A DNA stretch of 64,000 nt, from assembly GCF_021654775.1 (NCBI RefSeq), contig NZ_AP025343.1:5423501-5487500 (forward strand), read 5' to 3'. The DNA comes from Paenibacillus azoreducens. Lineage in GTDB: Bacteria; Bacillota; Bacilli; Paenibacillales; Paenibacillaceae. A program made the translations under genes and the position numbers. The notes beneath the pieces were generated by a model. It was not told where the DNA came from. It worked only from the letters and a program-made list of their open reading frames with translations, and ran no database searches. This document shows positions 15,739 to 24,786 of the stretch, piece after piece. The first letter of the stretch is position 1; every line of letters starts with the position of its first letter.

Positions 15739-16629
15739 ATGAATCTGCATGCCCTGCGTCTTTTCCATGTCATTGCCAAAACCGGCAGCGTTACCCGGGC
15801 ATCCGAACTGCTGAACATCAGCCAGCCGGCGATCACGGCTCAGATCAAGAAATTCGAAAAGGAGCTGGGGTTGACCTTGATGATGCCACATGGCCGGGGC
15901 ATCATGATAACCAGCGCCGGAGAACAAGTCGCTGTTCTGGCCAAACGGCTGTTTGCCGTTGAGCAGCAGATCGAGCAGTTTGCAATGGAATATGGACGCG
16001 GCGCTCAGGGCCATATCCGCCTGGCCGCGACCTATCTTCCCTCGCATTTTCTGCTTCCGGCCTGGCTGGCCCGATTTAAACAGCAATATGAACAAGTCGA
16101 GATGTCGATCACGACGACAAACTCCAGCGAAGCGCTGAAGCTGCTTTTGAATGTAGATGTGGATATGGCGATTTATGGGGGACTGCCGGAGGAATATCCC
16201 GACAACGTGCAGACCGAGGAGCTGTTTCAGGATGAGCTTTGGTTTGTGGTCGCGCCGAATCATAAATTTGCGGGACAGCATATCACCTTACAGGAAATGA
16301 TGAAGGAGCCGTTTGTTATGCGCGAGGAGGGAAGTTCCACCAGGGAGCGGCTGCTCGCCCTTTGCCGGACTTACAGCGCACCCGCCCCCAAAATCGCCCT
16401 TCAGTTTAATGGTTTGCATGAAGCGATTACCGCGGTGATTGCAGGGTATGGTGCGAACTTCGTCTCCTCGCTGGTGGTCCGCGAATACGTGTCCCGCGGT
16501 GAATTATGCCGCGTTTATGTTGAAGGGATCGAGCTGCGGAATGTCATCGCCATCTGCACGCGAAAGCATGAACCGCTTAGCGCGGCAGCTGCAAACTTGA
16601 TTGGACTGATCCGAAAGTATCCGTACTGA
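15739..16629 (+). CDS. LysR-family regulator
   Basis: 296 residues: N-terminal LysR winged helix (LHALRLFHVIAKTGSVTRASELLNISQPAITAQIKKFEKELG) and a type 2 periplasmic-binding effector domain (GHIRLAATYLPSHFLLPAWLARF ... ALKLLLNVDVDMAIYGG). AAAAGGAG lies nine bases before the ATG. Its divergent neighbour, an O-methyltransferase, is the likely target, by the usual LysR arrangement. Effector unknown. Bases 16630-16775 after it hold no gene. Confidence 0.88.
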   Translation: MNLHALRLFHVIAKTGSVTRASELLNISQPAITAQIKKFEKELGLTLMMPHGRGIMITSAGEQVAVLAKRLFAVEQQIEQFAMEYGRGAQGHIRLAATYLPSHFLLPAWLARFKQQYEQVEMSITTTNSSEALKLLLNVDVDMAIYGGLPEEYPDNVQTEELFQDELWFVVAPNHKFAGQHITLQEMMKEPFVMREEGSSTRERLLALCRTYSAPAPKIALQFNGLHEAITAVIAGYGANFVSSLVVREYVSRGELCRVYVEGIELRNVIAICTRKHEPLSAAAANLIGLIRKYPY

Positions 16630-16775
16630 CAATTAGAAAATATCTACTGAAGTACTTCTCTAGAAAAAAAACGCGTTTTAGCGGTAGTTATCCTTGCGGT
16701 ATAAGGATGTGGGAGCCCCGGAGTTAATACTTTGTTATATCTTCAAAAACAGAGTTCATCGTGCACTTTGCCATC

Positions 16776-18326
16776 TTATGCAAACAAGCCGGCATCCATC
16801 ATTCGTAAATCCGGCGAGATTAATGGCCTTTCCGCCATATGGGCCAGGATATCTTCCTCCAGCCGTACCCCTGGAGCTATTTCCGTAAGCAAAAGCTGCC
16901 CCTCATACAATGAAAATACAGCCCTTTCCGTCACGTAGACAACCTCTGTCCCTTTGCTTGCTGCGTAAGAAGCATTAAAGGTCAGATGTTCGACACGGGA
17001 TACGAATTTGCGCAGGCTTCCTTCCCGCAGAATATGCAAGCGGCCGTTTTCCAGCTTCGTTAGCAGCCCCCCTGCCGTAAAGGTAGAGCAAAATACAACT
17101 TTACGGGCATTTTGGCTAATGTTAATAAATCCGCCGCATCCTGTCAGCCTCCCACCGTACCGGCTGACATTTACATTGCCCGTTCCGTCCGCTTCCGCCA
17201 TGCCCAAGCAGGCCACATCCACTCCGCCTCCGTCCAAAAAGTCAAACTGCGCAGGCTGATCCAGAATCGCTTCAGCCCATGCGGAAGCGCCAAAGCTAAG
17301 CCCTCTGGCGGGCGTACCTCCGACAGGTCCTGATTCAAGCAGCAGTGTGATGTCCGTTCTCCCGGCTTCTCGGCCTGCCGCTCCGACGCCTTCCGGCAGC
17401 CCGATTCCCAGGTTCACGACCTGATGCGGATCAATCTCAGCCAACGCACGCCGGGCAATGACAAGCCTTTCCGCTTCCGGCGGAGCAGGGGGATTCCCTT
17501 GGTCCGCTGCCCCAGGCGGCAGATGGCCCGAATAAGCCGGATTATCCTGTTCGGCAAAGGTCATGGCATGCTGCTCCGCATCCGCGACGACGATCACGTC
17601 AACCATGATTCCGGGCACAATCACATTTCTCGGCGGAATCGTCCGGGCGGGAACAATCCGTTCCACCTGCGCGACAACCATGCCGCCGCTGTTACGCGCA
17701 GCCTGGGCCAGCGCCAGCATTTCCAGCGTAACCGCCTCCCTTTCCATAGAGAGATTGCCGCATTCGTCCGCAGTAGTCCCCCGAATCAACGCGCAATGAA
17801 CCGGAAAAGCGTGATAAAACAGCTGCTCCTTTCCGCCAATCGTTATGAACTCTACGATGTCCTCGACGGTTCGCCCGTTGAGCTTGCCGCCGCCATGCCG
17901 CGGATCGACAAAGGTATGAAGCCCGACCGGCGTCAGCGTTCCGGGGCGGCCTGCCGCGATGTCGCGGTATAGATGAGTAATGACGCCCTGCGGCAAATTA
18001 TAGGCTTCGATCCGGTTGGAAGTAGCAAGCGCGCCGAGCTTGGGCGCCAGACCCCAATGGCCGCCGATGACCCTGCGCAGCATCCCTTCATGCGCCAAAT
18101 GATTGATGCCTCGCGTTCCTCCATCTCCTTGCCCCGCGGCAAAGACAACTGTCAGGTTCTGCGGCGAGCCCTCCCGCAAATAACGGCGCTCAAGCGCCGC
18201 CGTCAATGCTTCCGGATGAGCGCAGCCGACAAAACCGCCGACCGCAAGCGTGGCCGCATCGGGAAGAAGGAGCATCGCTTCATCCGCCGTCATCAGCCGG
18301 GCAGGTTCACGTTTCCGACGGTTCAA
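16776..18326 (-). CDS. Fused-subunit acyl-CoA:carboxylate CoA-transferase (YdiF/Pct type)
   Basis: 516 residues with both SpoIVB-like CoA-transferase halves in one chain, as in propionate CoA-transferase and E. coli YdiF. The N-half has [14 protein letters not shown]; the C-half has [20 protein letters not shown] with the catalytic Glu that forms the acyl/CoA thioester, followed by [19 protein letters not shown]. It exchanges CoA between acetate/propionate/acetoacetate-like acids. The start is a TTG overlapping the SDR stop (TTGA) with GGAGGG eight bases upstream. Last gene of the ten-gene operon from livK. Confidence 0.88.
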   Translation of the reverse strand: MNRRKREPARLMTADEAMLLLPDAATLAVGGFVGCAHPEALTAALERRYLREGSPQNLTVVFAAGQGDGGTRGINHLAHEGMLRRVIGGHWGLAPKLGALATSNRIEAYNLPQGVITHLYRDIAAGRPGTLTPVGLHTFVDPRHGGGKLNGRTVEDIVEFITIGGKEQLFYHAFPVHCALIRGTTADECGNLSMEREAVTLEMLALAQAARNSGGMVVAQVERIVPARTIPPRNVIVPGIMVDVIVVADAEQHAMTFAEQDNPAYSGHLPPGAADQGNPPAPPEAERLVIARRALAEIDPHQVVNLGIGLPEGVGAAGREAGRTDITLLLESGPVGGTPARGLSFGASAWAEAILDQPAQFDFLDGGGVDVACLGMAEADGTGNVNVSRYGGRLTGCGGFINISQNARKVVFCSTFTAGGLLTKLENGRLHILREGSLRKFVSRVEHLTFNASYAASKGTEVVYVTERAVFSLYEGQLLLTEIAPGVRLEEDILAHMAERPLISPDLRMMDAGLFA

Positions 18327-19066
18327 ATGTTCAGCCCTCCGTTAACCTCCAAAACGGTGCCATTTACATAATTGGCTGCATCTGATGCAAGGTAAAGATA
18401 GGCCTCCGCGACATCTTCCGGCAGTCCGAGCCGGCGGAGCGGAACCTTCTCGCTCATGGCGCTGACAACTTTCTCCGGCATCTTGGCCACCATTTCGGTT
18501 GCGATAAAACCGGGAGCGACGGCGTTCACGCAAACGCCCTTATACCCGAGCTCCCGGGCCCATGTTTTCGTCATGCCGATGACCCCTGCTTTGGCGGCCG
18601 CATAATTGGTTTGGCCCAAATTGCCCTGCAGGCCGACGATCGAGCTTGTATTAATGATCTTGCCCTGCCCGCGGGCCGTCATGTGAGGCGCGGCATGTTT
18701 CGTGCAATAATAGACGCCGCTCAAGTTGACGTCGATCACCTGCTTCCACTGCTCCGTTGTCATTTTGGACAGCATCGCGTCCCGGGTAATGCCTGCATTG
18801 TTGATCAAAATATCGATGCAGCCGTATTCGGCAATAACCGATTCGATCAGCGCCTGTACGCTGCTTTCATCCGATACATCCGTTTCAATAAAACGCACCT
18901 GCGGCCGCTTGCTTTCCTCCAGCGTTTCGATCAGATTCCGGCCTGCTTCTCCGTTGAAATCCGCCGCCACAACCTGCGCGCCATGCGCGAGGAACAGCCG
19001 GACTGCCGCCCAGCCGATGCCTCCCGCTCCGCCTGTTATAACCGCCGTTTTCCCCTGCAATCTCAT
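18323..19066 (-). CDS. Short-chain dehydrogenase (FabG/3-hydroxyacyl type)
   Basis: 247 residues, a classical [17 protein letters not shown] (NAD(P) glycine motif), NNAG, catalytic Ser in INTSSIVG, and [13 protein letters not shown] with Tyr/Lys. The C-terminal EVNGGLNI and the NxxGxT-like pattern resemble 3-oxoacyl-ACP or acetoacetyl-CoA reductases. The segment [11 protein letters not shown] has an Asp after the second strand, favouring NAD. GGAGGG is eight bases before the ATG, which overlaps the hydrolase stop (ATGA). In this operon it probably interconverts a 3-hydroxy and 3-oxo acid or its CoA ester (inference). Confidence 0.88.
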   Translation of the reverse strand: MRLQGKTAVITGGAGGIGWAAVRLFLAHGAQVVAADFNGEAGRNLIETLEESKRPQVRFIETDVSDESSVQALIESVIAEYGCIDILINNAGITRDAMLSKMTTEQWKQVIDVNLSGVYYCTKHAAPHMTARGQGKIINTSSIVGLQGNLGQTNYAAAKAGVIGMTKTWARELGYKGVCVNAVAPGFIATEMVAKMPEKVVSAMSEKVPLRRLGLPEDVAEAYLYLASDAANYVNGTVLEVNGGLNI

Positions 19067-19965
19067 GCTTCGGTCCCTCCCTGCAGAAACTTCTCGACGG
19101 CAGCCAACAGCTGCCTGGAATCATCGACAAGCGGTGAATGTCCGCATCCCGTCAGAATAACTTCATGCGCTCTTCCGCCAAAATCGTCCAGCAATTCCCG
19201 GTGCATTTGCTCAGTAATGACCATATCCCTTTCTCCGCGCAGCACAAGCACCGGCACCTGGATCCGGTCCACCAGTCCCGAGCCGTAAGCGGCTTCATGA
19301 TCCATATGGCTGATGTTAAAGGTATTTAGCGCCTCATAAATATCCATCAGGTTCCGCTGGGTCAATATATCCTCCAAATACGCCTCGTACCTGGCCTCAT
19401 CCGGCTGGTTGCGGTCGTATATGACCGAGTTGAACAACGTCTGCATCGATGTTTTATCGCGCTCTTCATTGGCTTTTTGCACCCATTGATTGCGGGCTGA
19501 CTTTCTGATTCCATCAGCGGAAACAATTCGTTTCGTCACATCCGGCATTCCGTCCGGACCGTCCTCGTAGAAGGGGTATCCTCTGGTCGACATGGAAGCT
19601 AGCAATACCAGCTTGGAAACCCGCTGCGGGTAGCGGGCGGCCAAATCCATCGATACACCCCCGCCTGTCGACCACCCCCATACGATGCAGGACGACAAAC
19701 CGAGTAGGTCCATAAATGCATTCACATCATCGGTATACATCTCGATACGGGCGGCGGGCTCATGGTATGTCGATATGCCGAATCCCCGCATATCGACGGC
19801 GTATATTTTATATTTTGCATCCATATGTTCGAGTACGATATCCCAGTGCGCTGAAGAGTTCATATTCCCATGTATAAGCAGCACAGTTTCATTGCCGCCC
19901 TCCCGCTCCCGGTAACCTAACCGCTCCCCGCTGGGCAATTCTATTGATTTAAGTTCCACGGACAT
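19063..19965 (-). CDS. Alpha/beta hydrolase
   Basis: 300 residues from ATG 19965 (GGGGGGAA upstream). VLLIHGNMNSS is the oxyanion loop, VWGWSTGGGVSMDLA holds the nucleophile Ser, LRGERDMV the acid, and LTGCGHSPLVDD the His. The group includes esterases, lactonases and C-C bond hydrolases. No signal peptide. It overlaps the KAS III-like gene by 25 bases and the SDR by four, so it belongs to the same operon. Substrate could be the imported ester or lactone that feeds the CoA steps; that is inference. Confidence 0.85.
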   Translation of the reverse strand: MSVELKSIELPSGERLGYREREGGNETVLLIHGNMNSSAHWDIVLEHMDAKYKIYAVDMRGFGISTYHEPAARIEMYTDDVNAFMDLLGLSSCIVWGWSTGGGVSMDLAARYPQRVSKLVLLASMSTRGYPFYEDGPDGMPDVTKRIVSADGIRKSARNQWVQKANEERDKTSMQTLFNSVIYDRNQPDEARYEAYLEDILTQRNLMDIYEALNTFNISHMDHEAAYGSGLVDRIQVPVLVLRGERDMVITEQMHRELLDDFGGRAHEVILTGCGHSPLVDDSRQLLAAVEKFLQGGTEA

Positions 19966-21032
19966 GACGATTCCCCCCATTTTAAAGTTAATGCTCCCCA
20001 TGCATAACCGATGCCCGCAGCTGCCAGCACCGTCACTTGCCCCGGAGCCATGCGGCTTTCCCTGCCGAGCAGCTCCAGATGAATCACCGGATCAAACTGT
20101 CCCATATGACCGTATTCCTCCAAATAAATCGCCCGCTCTTCCGGGATACCCAACGTATCAAGCACGTACCTGTGCGCGGAACGCTTCATATGGAGCAGCC
20201 CCATATAATCAATCTCCGAAACCGTCGAACCGCTCGCCTGCACAGAATCCGTAACGACCTGGACAAAACGCTGCATGGACAGCTGATCCAAGCGTTGTTT
20301 CATTCCTTCCGGGTCGGCAACCCGAAATTTAGGCTCTCCGGCTGCAATCAATTCGGCCGTAAGCGGCTGCTTCGTTCCCCCTGCGCATACGATGACGTCT
20401 TCACTAAACGAGCCGTCGGTCATCAGCGCGGATTCCATGACCTCCGGATAAGCCGGGCCTGCGCCCCGCTGCAGAATCAGCGCACCGCCGCCTGCCGCCA
20501 AATTGATCATAAATCTTGTTCCCGGATCAAGCGGATCAATCAAATCGCCGTTGCGGTAACCCCCAGCAAGCAGCACGGTCCGAATGGAGGGATCGCCCAG
20601 CATCATGGCCTTGGCCGTTTTCACGCCGGCAATGGCCGTACAGCAGCGCAGAGCCATATCATACCCATAAGCGCGCTTCGCCCCAATCTCCTCCTGAAGC
20701 TTCAGGCTCGCTGTCCACACCGGATATTCCTTATATTCCTCACCGATATAGATGACCAGATCAATTTCCATCGGATCCATACCGCAGCGCTCTATAGCCT
20801 GCCTTGCCGCATGGATGCCCATTGCGCATGTGCCGTCATCCGGGCCCGGTACCGGCTTTTGGATAATGCCAAGTTTCGTTTCGACGATATGCTGCGGAAT
20901 TCCGGCGGCGGCCGCAATTTCCAAACTGCTCATGGTGTCTCTTGGCACGTATAGTCCCACTGAAATAAGCCGGATCGCTTCATCCGCTGCCGGGTTCGCC
21001 TTTCGTTCATTCCCCGCCTGCTTGCCCATCAT
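19941..21032 (-). CDS. KAS III-like (3-oxoacyl-ACP synthase III family) thiolase-fold enzyme
   Basis: 363 residues with the thiolase fold of FabH/HMG-CoA synthase relatives. ALRCCTAIAGVKTAKAMM contains the active-site Cys, LLHMKRSAHRYVLDTLGI the first His. Where FabH has Asn in a GNT motif this protein has EYGHMGQFD, placing a His there, as in KAS III-like acyltransferases that act outside fatty acid synthesis. Expected chemistry is acyl transfer or condensation with acetyl- or malonyl-type thioesters. Second-strand context (transporter, hydrolase, SDR, CoA-transferase, distant thiolase) is catabolic-looking, unusual for a KAS III. Confidence 0.82.
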   Translation of the reverse strand: MMGKQAGNERKANPAADEAIRLISVGLYVPRDTMSSLEIAAAAGIPQHIVETKLGIIQKPVPGPDDGTCAMGIHAARQAIERCGMDPMEIDLVIYIGEEYKEYPVWTASLKLQEEIGAKRAYGYDMALRCCTAIAGVKTAKAMMLGDPSIRTVLLAGGYRNGDLIDPLDPGTRFMINLAAGGGALILQRGAGPAYPEVMESALMTDGSFSEDVIVCAGGTKQPLTAELIAAGEPKFRVADPEGMKQRLDQLSMQRFVQVVTDSVQASGSTVSEIDYMGLLHMKRSAHRYVLDTLGIPEERAIYLEEYGHMGQFDPVIHLELLGRESRMAPGQVTVLAAAGIGYAWGALTLKWGESSCPWNLNQ

Positions 21033-21207
21033 GTTTTTGCCCCCGTTCCAGCATATTTTTCATGTAAAGAGCGGCTTCATCCAGCGACACCATCGTCAAT
21101 TCGACCTGCTGCTGCACATGCGTTACCTTAATCCGCCATCCGCTCGGGCTCTCGCAGGGGGTGCATCTCAGCACGAAAGAACAAACCGACATCCGATCCT
21201 CATTCAT
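21007..21207 (-). CDS. 66-aa protein of unknown function
   Basis: The frame starts at ATG 21207 behind GGGGGGAAGC and overlaps livM's stop (ATGA) and 26 bases of the KAS III-like start, so it is embedded in the operon with tight coupling. The sequence MNEDRMSVCSFVLRCTPCES has three cysteines early, then a beta-like GWRIKVTHVQQQVELTMVSL and a helix SLDEAALYMKNML. I do not recognise it. It could be a metal- or CoA-enzyme accessory subunit. Confidence 0.65.
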   Translation of the reverse strand: MNEDRMSVCSFVLRCTPCESPSGWRIKVTHVQQQVELTMVSLDEAALYMKNMLERGQKHDGQAGGE

Positions 21208-22283
21208 GAAGCTTCCCCCCCGTTTTCGGCCTTTAAGCGCTTCCGCCGCCACGCCATAAGCCATTTGTGTACAGTACCGACGATTCCCGATGGAAAAACA
21301 AGGACAACAACGATATACAGCAGTCCAAAAAAGATGATCCACCGTTCAAAAATAGGATGAATGCCCGCCAGATCCGTCAAAAACTGATGCGCCCATTCAA
21401 TCACCGCCGCTCCGATCAGGGACCCGAACAAAGTACCTATCCCTCCGATCATCGTCATCAGCAGCGCATTTAACGTCATATCCATCGAAAATACCGTCGT
21501 ATTTACGAATCTGAGCGTAAGCACATAAAGCGAACCGCTCACGCTTGCCGCCACACCGGCAACCACCGTTGCTATGACTTTGTAATGAACCACCTTGTAG
21601 CCAAGCGATTCCGCCCGCTGTTCATTTTCGCGGATGGCCTGCAGCACCCGCCCAAACGGCGAGCTTGTAAAACGCCTGAGCAAAAAGAACACAAGCACCA
21701 TTGCCGCCAGGGAAGTCAGATACAGCGTCGACCTGTCCCTCATCGGTTCAGGAATGGAAAATGTAAACCCGTCACTTCCCCTGGTCAGAGAACGCCATTT
21801 CTCGGCCGCGACAAGCAGCAAACCCGCAAAGGCCAATGTCAGCATCGCATAGAAATGGCTTTTTAGACGCAGCGAAAGCATGCCGACGACATAACTGAGC
21901 AAAGCCGCGAGCGCCATGCCTGCCAGAACGGATAAAAACAGCATTGGAAGGGTTGCTTCGAATCTCTTCATGAAAATTCCGGTCGCATAAGCCCCCAAAC
22001 CGAAAAACATGGCATGACCGAAAGAAACGATGCCGGTGTATCCCAGCAGCAGATCATAACTCATGGCAAAAATCGCAAAAATAAAAATCTGCGTCAGCAA
22101 AATAAACAAACTCCTCGAGTCCGATACAAACGGAACTGCAACCAGTGCCATGACCAGCACAAATGCAGTCGCGTTAAACCAGCGTTTAGAAGCCGCATAA
22201 GAAGGAGCAGCCAGGCCGATGCGGGAGCGTCTCTGCCGTGTCGCGGCCGGAGCCGCCTCTTTCAGATCGGTGTTTCCGCTCAT
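21204..22283 (-). CDS. livM: LivM-type ABC transporter permease
   Basis: 359 residues with about nine hydrophobic helices and the LivM signature YDLLLGYTGIVSFGHAMFFGLGAYATG, plus RAIRENEQRAESLGYKVVHYK, the cytoplasmic EAA-type loop of the LIV/HAAT family. With LivH it forms the channel for branched-chain or other hydrophobic amino acids, amides or aromatic acids. The first 40 residues are a polar extension. ATG preceded by GGGGGGAGG; ATGA overlap with livH. Confidence 0.9.
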   Translation of the reverse strand: MSGNTDLKEAAPAATRQRRSRIGLAAPSYAASKRWFNATAFVLVMALVAVPFVSDSRSLFILLTQIFIFAIFAMSYDLLLGYTGIVSFGHAMFFGLGAYATGIFMKRFEATLPMLFLSVLAGMALAALLSYVVGMLSLRLKSHFYAMLTLAFAGLLLVAAEKWRSLTRGSDGFTFSIPEPMRDRSTLYLTSLAAMVLVFFLLRRFTSSPFGRVLQAIRENEQRAESLGYKVVHYKVIATVVAGVAASVSGSLYVLTLRFVNTTVFSMDMTLNALLMTMIGGIGTLFGSLIGAAVIEWAHQFLTDLAGIHPIFERWIIFFGLLYIVVVLVFPSGIVGTVHKWLMAWRRKRLKAENGGEAS

Positions 22284-23149
22284 GCACCTCCCCCCTTTAC
22301 CCCGAACAATCCGGACGGCTTCACCAACAAAACGACAATCATCAGCAGCATATTCGCCGCCAGGGAAAGATCAGGAACATAATAGGCCATCAAAGCTCCC
22401 GACAAGCCGACGAGTATGGAAGCCAGCGCCGATCCCTGGACACTGCCCATGCCGCCGATGACAACGACAATAAAGGCCAGAATGGCAAATTGCATCCCCA
22501 TTTCCGAAAAAATGACGCCGGAATACGGGGCGAGCAGCGCCCCTCCAAGAGCCGCAAGCCCTGCGCCAAACACAAATACAAGCGAAAATATCATGCGGAT
22601 ATTGATGCCAAGCGCCTGCACCATCTCCGGATTATGCACGCCCGCACGGACGATCAGCCCGATGCGGGTCTTTTTTAATAGCAGCAGCAAACCCAGATAT
22701 ACGAGCGCGCCTATCAAAATAATAAACAGGCGGTATTTGATCAAAATAACTCCCGCGACTTCCCAGCTTCCGTTTAGGAGCGGCGGCACCTCAGCCTTCA
22801 GCGGATTAGGCGTGAACACGACCTTAAGCATCTCGCTTAATACAAGCATGACGCCAAGCGTAACCAGTATTTGCCTGACATGATTGCCGTACATCGGCCT
22901 GATGACCGCCCGTTCCATGATCCAACCGAGCAGCATGCCGGCCAAAACGGCACCGACAACGGCTATGATGAATGAGCCGCTAGCCGCATACAACCAGACG
23001 CCGGCATAAGCTCCCCAGGCAAACAATCCGCCGTGCGCAAAATTCAGCACGCTCATCAGACCAAAAATCAGCGTCAGCCCCGCTGCCAGCAAAAAGACAA
23101 GCATGCCCGTTGCCAAACCGTTGACGATTAGATTTAACAATTGATTCAC
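22280..23149 (-). CDS. livH: LivH-type ABC transporter permease
   Basis: 289 residues from GTG 23149 (AAAGGAGGG seven bases upstream; a longer frame exists but has no ribosome-binding site). Eight or so helices, with the LivH marks LTLIFGLMSVLNFAHGGLFA, RAVIRPMYGNHVRQILVTLG and RAGVHNPEMVQALGINI. Partner of LivM in the importer. Lies between livF and livM in the order livK-G-F-H-M, 25 bases after livF. Confidence 0.9.
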   Translation of the reverse strand: MNQLLNLIVNGLATGMLVFLLAAGLTLIFGLMSVLNFAHGGLFAWGAYAGVWLYAASGSFIIAVVGAVLAGMLLGWIMERAVIRPMYGNHVRQILVTLGVMLVLSEMLKVVFTPNPLKAEVPPLLNGSWEVAGVILIKYRLFIILIGALVYLGLLLLLKKTRIGLIVRAGVHNPEMVQALGINIRMIFSLVFVFGAGLAALGGALLAPYSGVIFSEMGMQFAILAFIVVVIGGMGSVQGSALASILVGLSGALMAYYVPDLSLAANMLLMIVVLLVKPSGLFGVKGGGA

Positions 23150-23174
23150 ACGATACCCTCCTTTAAGAGGTAGT

Positions 23175-23879
23175 TCAGGCAATCCCTAAATATTTGCGGC
23201 GGAGCTCTTCATTTTCATGCAAAGAGGCCATTGGGCCGGCGCTGACGATCATTCCCTCGTCCATTAAGTAATACTTGTCGCCGATGGTGCCTGCCATCAT
23301 AAAATTTTGTTCGACCAGCAGCACCGTCGTCCGCTCTTTCATCTGCAGGATGGCGTCCATCAGCTTCTTGACCATGATGGGAGCCAGCCCTTTGCTCGGC
23401 TCGTCGATCAGCAGCAATTCGCTATTGTTGACGTATGCCCTTGCTATGGCGAGCATCTGCTTTTGCCCGCCGCTCAGCAGTCCGCTTTTCCGGTCCCGGA
23501 ACTTCACCAAATCAGGGAAAAGCTCATGCATCCATTCGAGCCTTTCGGCCGCACCGGCATCTTTGTGCCGAAGCGCAATTCGCAATGTCTCGCCTACCGT
23601 CAAATCGGCGAATATCCCCTGATCCTCAGGCACATAGCCGATTCCGCGGCGCGCGATCTGATGGGCGGCAAGCTTTTGAATCGGCTCTCCATTAAACGCA
23701 ATCCTTCCTTGAGCAGCCGGATTCAGTCCCATGATCGTCCGCAGCGTTGTCGTTTTTCCGGCGCCGTTTCGTCCCAGGAGCACGGTAATCTCGCCTTTTT
23801 CCGCCTGCATCGTCACCCCTTGCAGGATGTGGAACTGCCCGATATAAGTTTCAACCGATTCCAACTGCAGCAGCGTCAT
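23175..23879 (-). CDS. livF: LivF-type ABC ATPase
   Basis: 234 residues: Walker A LLGRNGAGKTTTLRT, Q-loop, signature LLSGGQKQMLAIARA, Walker B LLLIDEPSKGLAP and switch His region LLVEQNF. The EDQGIFADLTVGETL segment is typical of LivF. GGGAGG is eight bases upstream of the ATG; the start overlaps the livG end by 29 bases. Confidence 0.92.
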   Translation of the reverse strand: MTLLQLESVETYIGQFHILQGVTMQAEKGEITVLLGRNGAGKTTTLRTIMGLNPAAQGRIAFNGEPIQKLAAHQIARRGIGYVPEDQGIFADLTVGETLRIALRHKDAGAAERLEWMHELFPDLVKFRDRKSGLLSGGQKQMLAIARAYVNNSELLLIDEPSKGLAPIMVKKLMDAILQMKERTTVLLVEQNFMMAGTIGDKYYLMDEGMIVSAGPMASLHENEELRRKYLGIA

Positions 23880-24693
23880 CGTACAATCCTCCCAAATATG
23901 CGGCCTGCACCGTTTCGTTGTTCATAATGTCGGCAGGAGGCCCGCTTGCAAGCAAACTGCCGTTAAACAAAACGGCGATGCTGTCCGACAAGTCCAAAAC
24001 CATCTCCATCTTGTGCTCGATCAAAATAATGGTACGGCTGCCCTCCTGCTTGAGCGCCCGAATGACTTCCAAAATCTGCGGAACTTCCTCCACCGAAATT
24101 CCGGCCGTAGGTTCGTCAAGCAGCAGCAATTCGGCGCGAAGGGCCAACAGCATGGCGATTTCCAGCTTTCGTTTCTCCCCATGCGCCAGTTGGACCGCAA
24201 GCGCGCCAGCTTTGCCGCCAAGCCGCACCAGCTCAAGCAGTCCAAGCGCCTCTTCCTCCAGCTTCCTGTACCTGTGCAGCGAAGAAAAGAAGTTGTACCG
24301 GACACCGGCACGGGATTGAACGGCCAGCCTGACGTTTTCCAGCACGCTGAGATTGGGAAAGACGTTCGTGATTTGAAAGGATCTGCCCATGCCAAGCCGG
24401 GTCCGTTCGTACGGGGCCATCCGCGTTACGTCCTGCCCTTTGAAATAAATGCTGCCGAAAGAAGGTTTGAGCTGTCCGCTGAGCAGATTAAACAATGTGG
24501 TTTTGCCCGCGCCGTTCGGGCCGATAATCGATGTAAAAGATTTCTCCTTCACTTCCAAATCGACATCCTGTACGGCCTTATGACCGCCAAAGGCGATTGT
24601 CAGCCCTTTTGTTGCCAAAACGGTTTCGGTAAAAGAAGCCGTTTCTGCCGACGCTGCGCCCGATGTTCCTGCGGTTTCCGTTTGTTCCGTCAT
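23851..24693 (-). CDS. livG: LivG-type ABC ATPase
   Basis: 280 residues from ATG 24693 behind GAGGAGGGG. Walker A IIGPNGAGKTTLFNLL, the LivG-specific GMGRSFQITNVFPNLSVLENV, a degenerate signature VQLAHGEKRKLEIAMLLA (LAHGEK in place of LSGGQ, normal for LivG), Walker B LLLLDEPTAGIS. An extra Thr/Ala-rich N-terminal 30 residues precede the ATPase core. Energises the importer with LivF. Confidence 0.92.
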   Translation of the reverse strand: MTEQTETAGTSGAASAETASFTETVLATKGLTIAFGGHKAVQDVDLEVKEKSFTSIIGPNGAGKTTLFNLLSGQLKPSFGSIYFKGQDVTRMAPYERTRLGMGRSFQITNVFPNLSVLENVRLAVQSRAGVRYNFFSSLHRYRKLEEEALGLLELVRLGGKAGALAVQLAHGEKRKLEIAMLLALRAELLLLDEPTAGISVEEVPQILEVIRALKQEGSRTIILIEHKMEMVLDLSDSIAVLFNGSLLASGPPADIMNNETVQAAYLGGLYDDAAAVGIG

Positions 24694-24750
24694 ACGCTCC
24701 CCTCCTCGATTGTTCTCCGTCATTTCCGGATGAACGGTCCGGGATGCAGC

Positions 24751-24779
24751 GCAGCAGGGACCTACCGGTACCCTGCTGC
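24751..24779 (-). other. Intra-operon stem-loop after livK
   Basis: GCAGCAGGG/CCCTGCTGC with an 11-base loop and no U-tract, between the binding-protein gene and livG. Such hairpins commonly stabilise the upstream mRNA so that more binding protein is made. Confidence 0.65.
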
Positions 24780-24786
24780 CGCTAAG

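Noticed and set aside
20037..20954. 305-codon plus-strand frame opposite the KAS III-like gene
   Set aside because: Antisense shadow of a well-supported gene; composition is Arg/His/Cys-rich and no motif is present.
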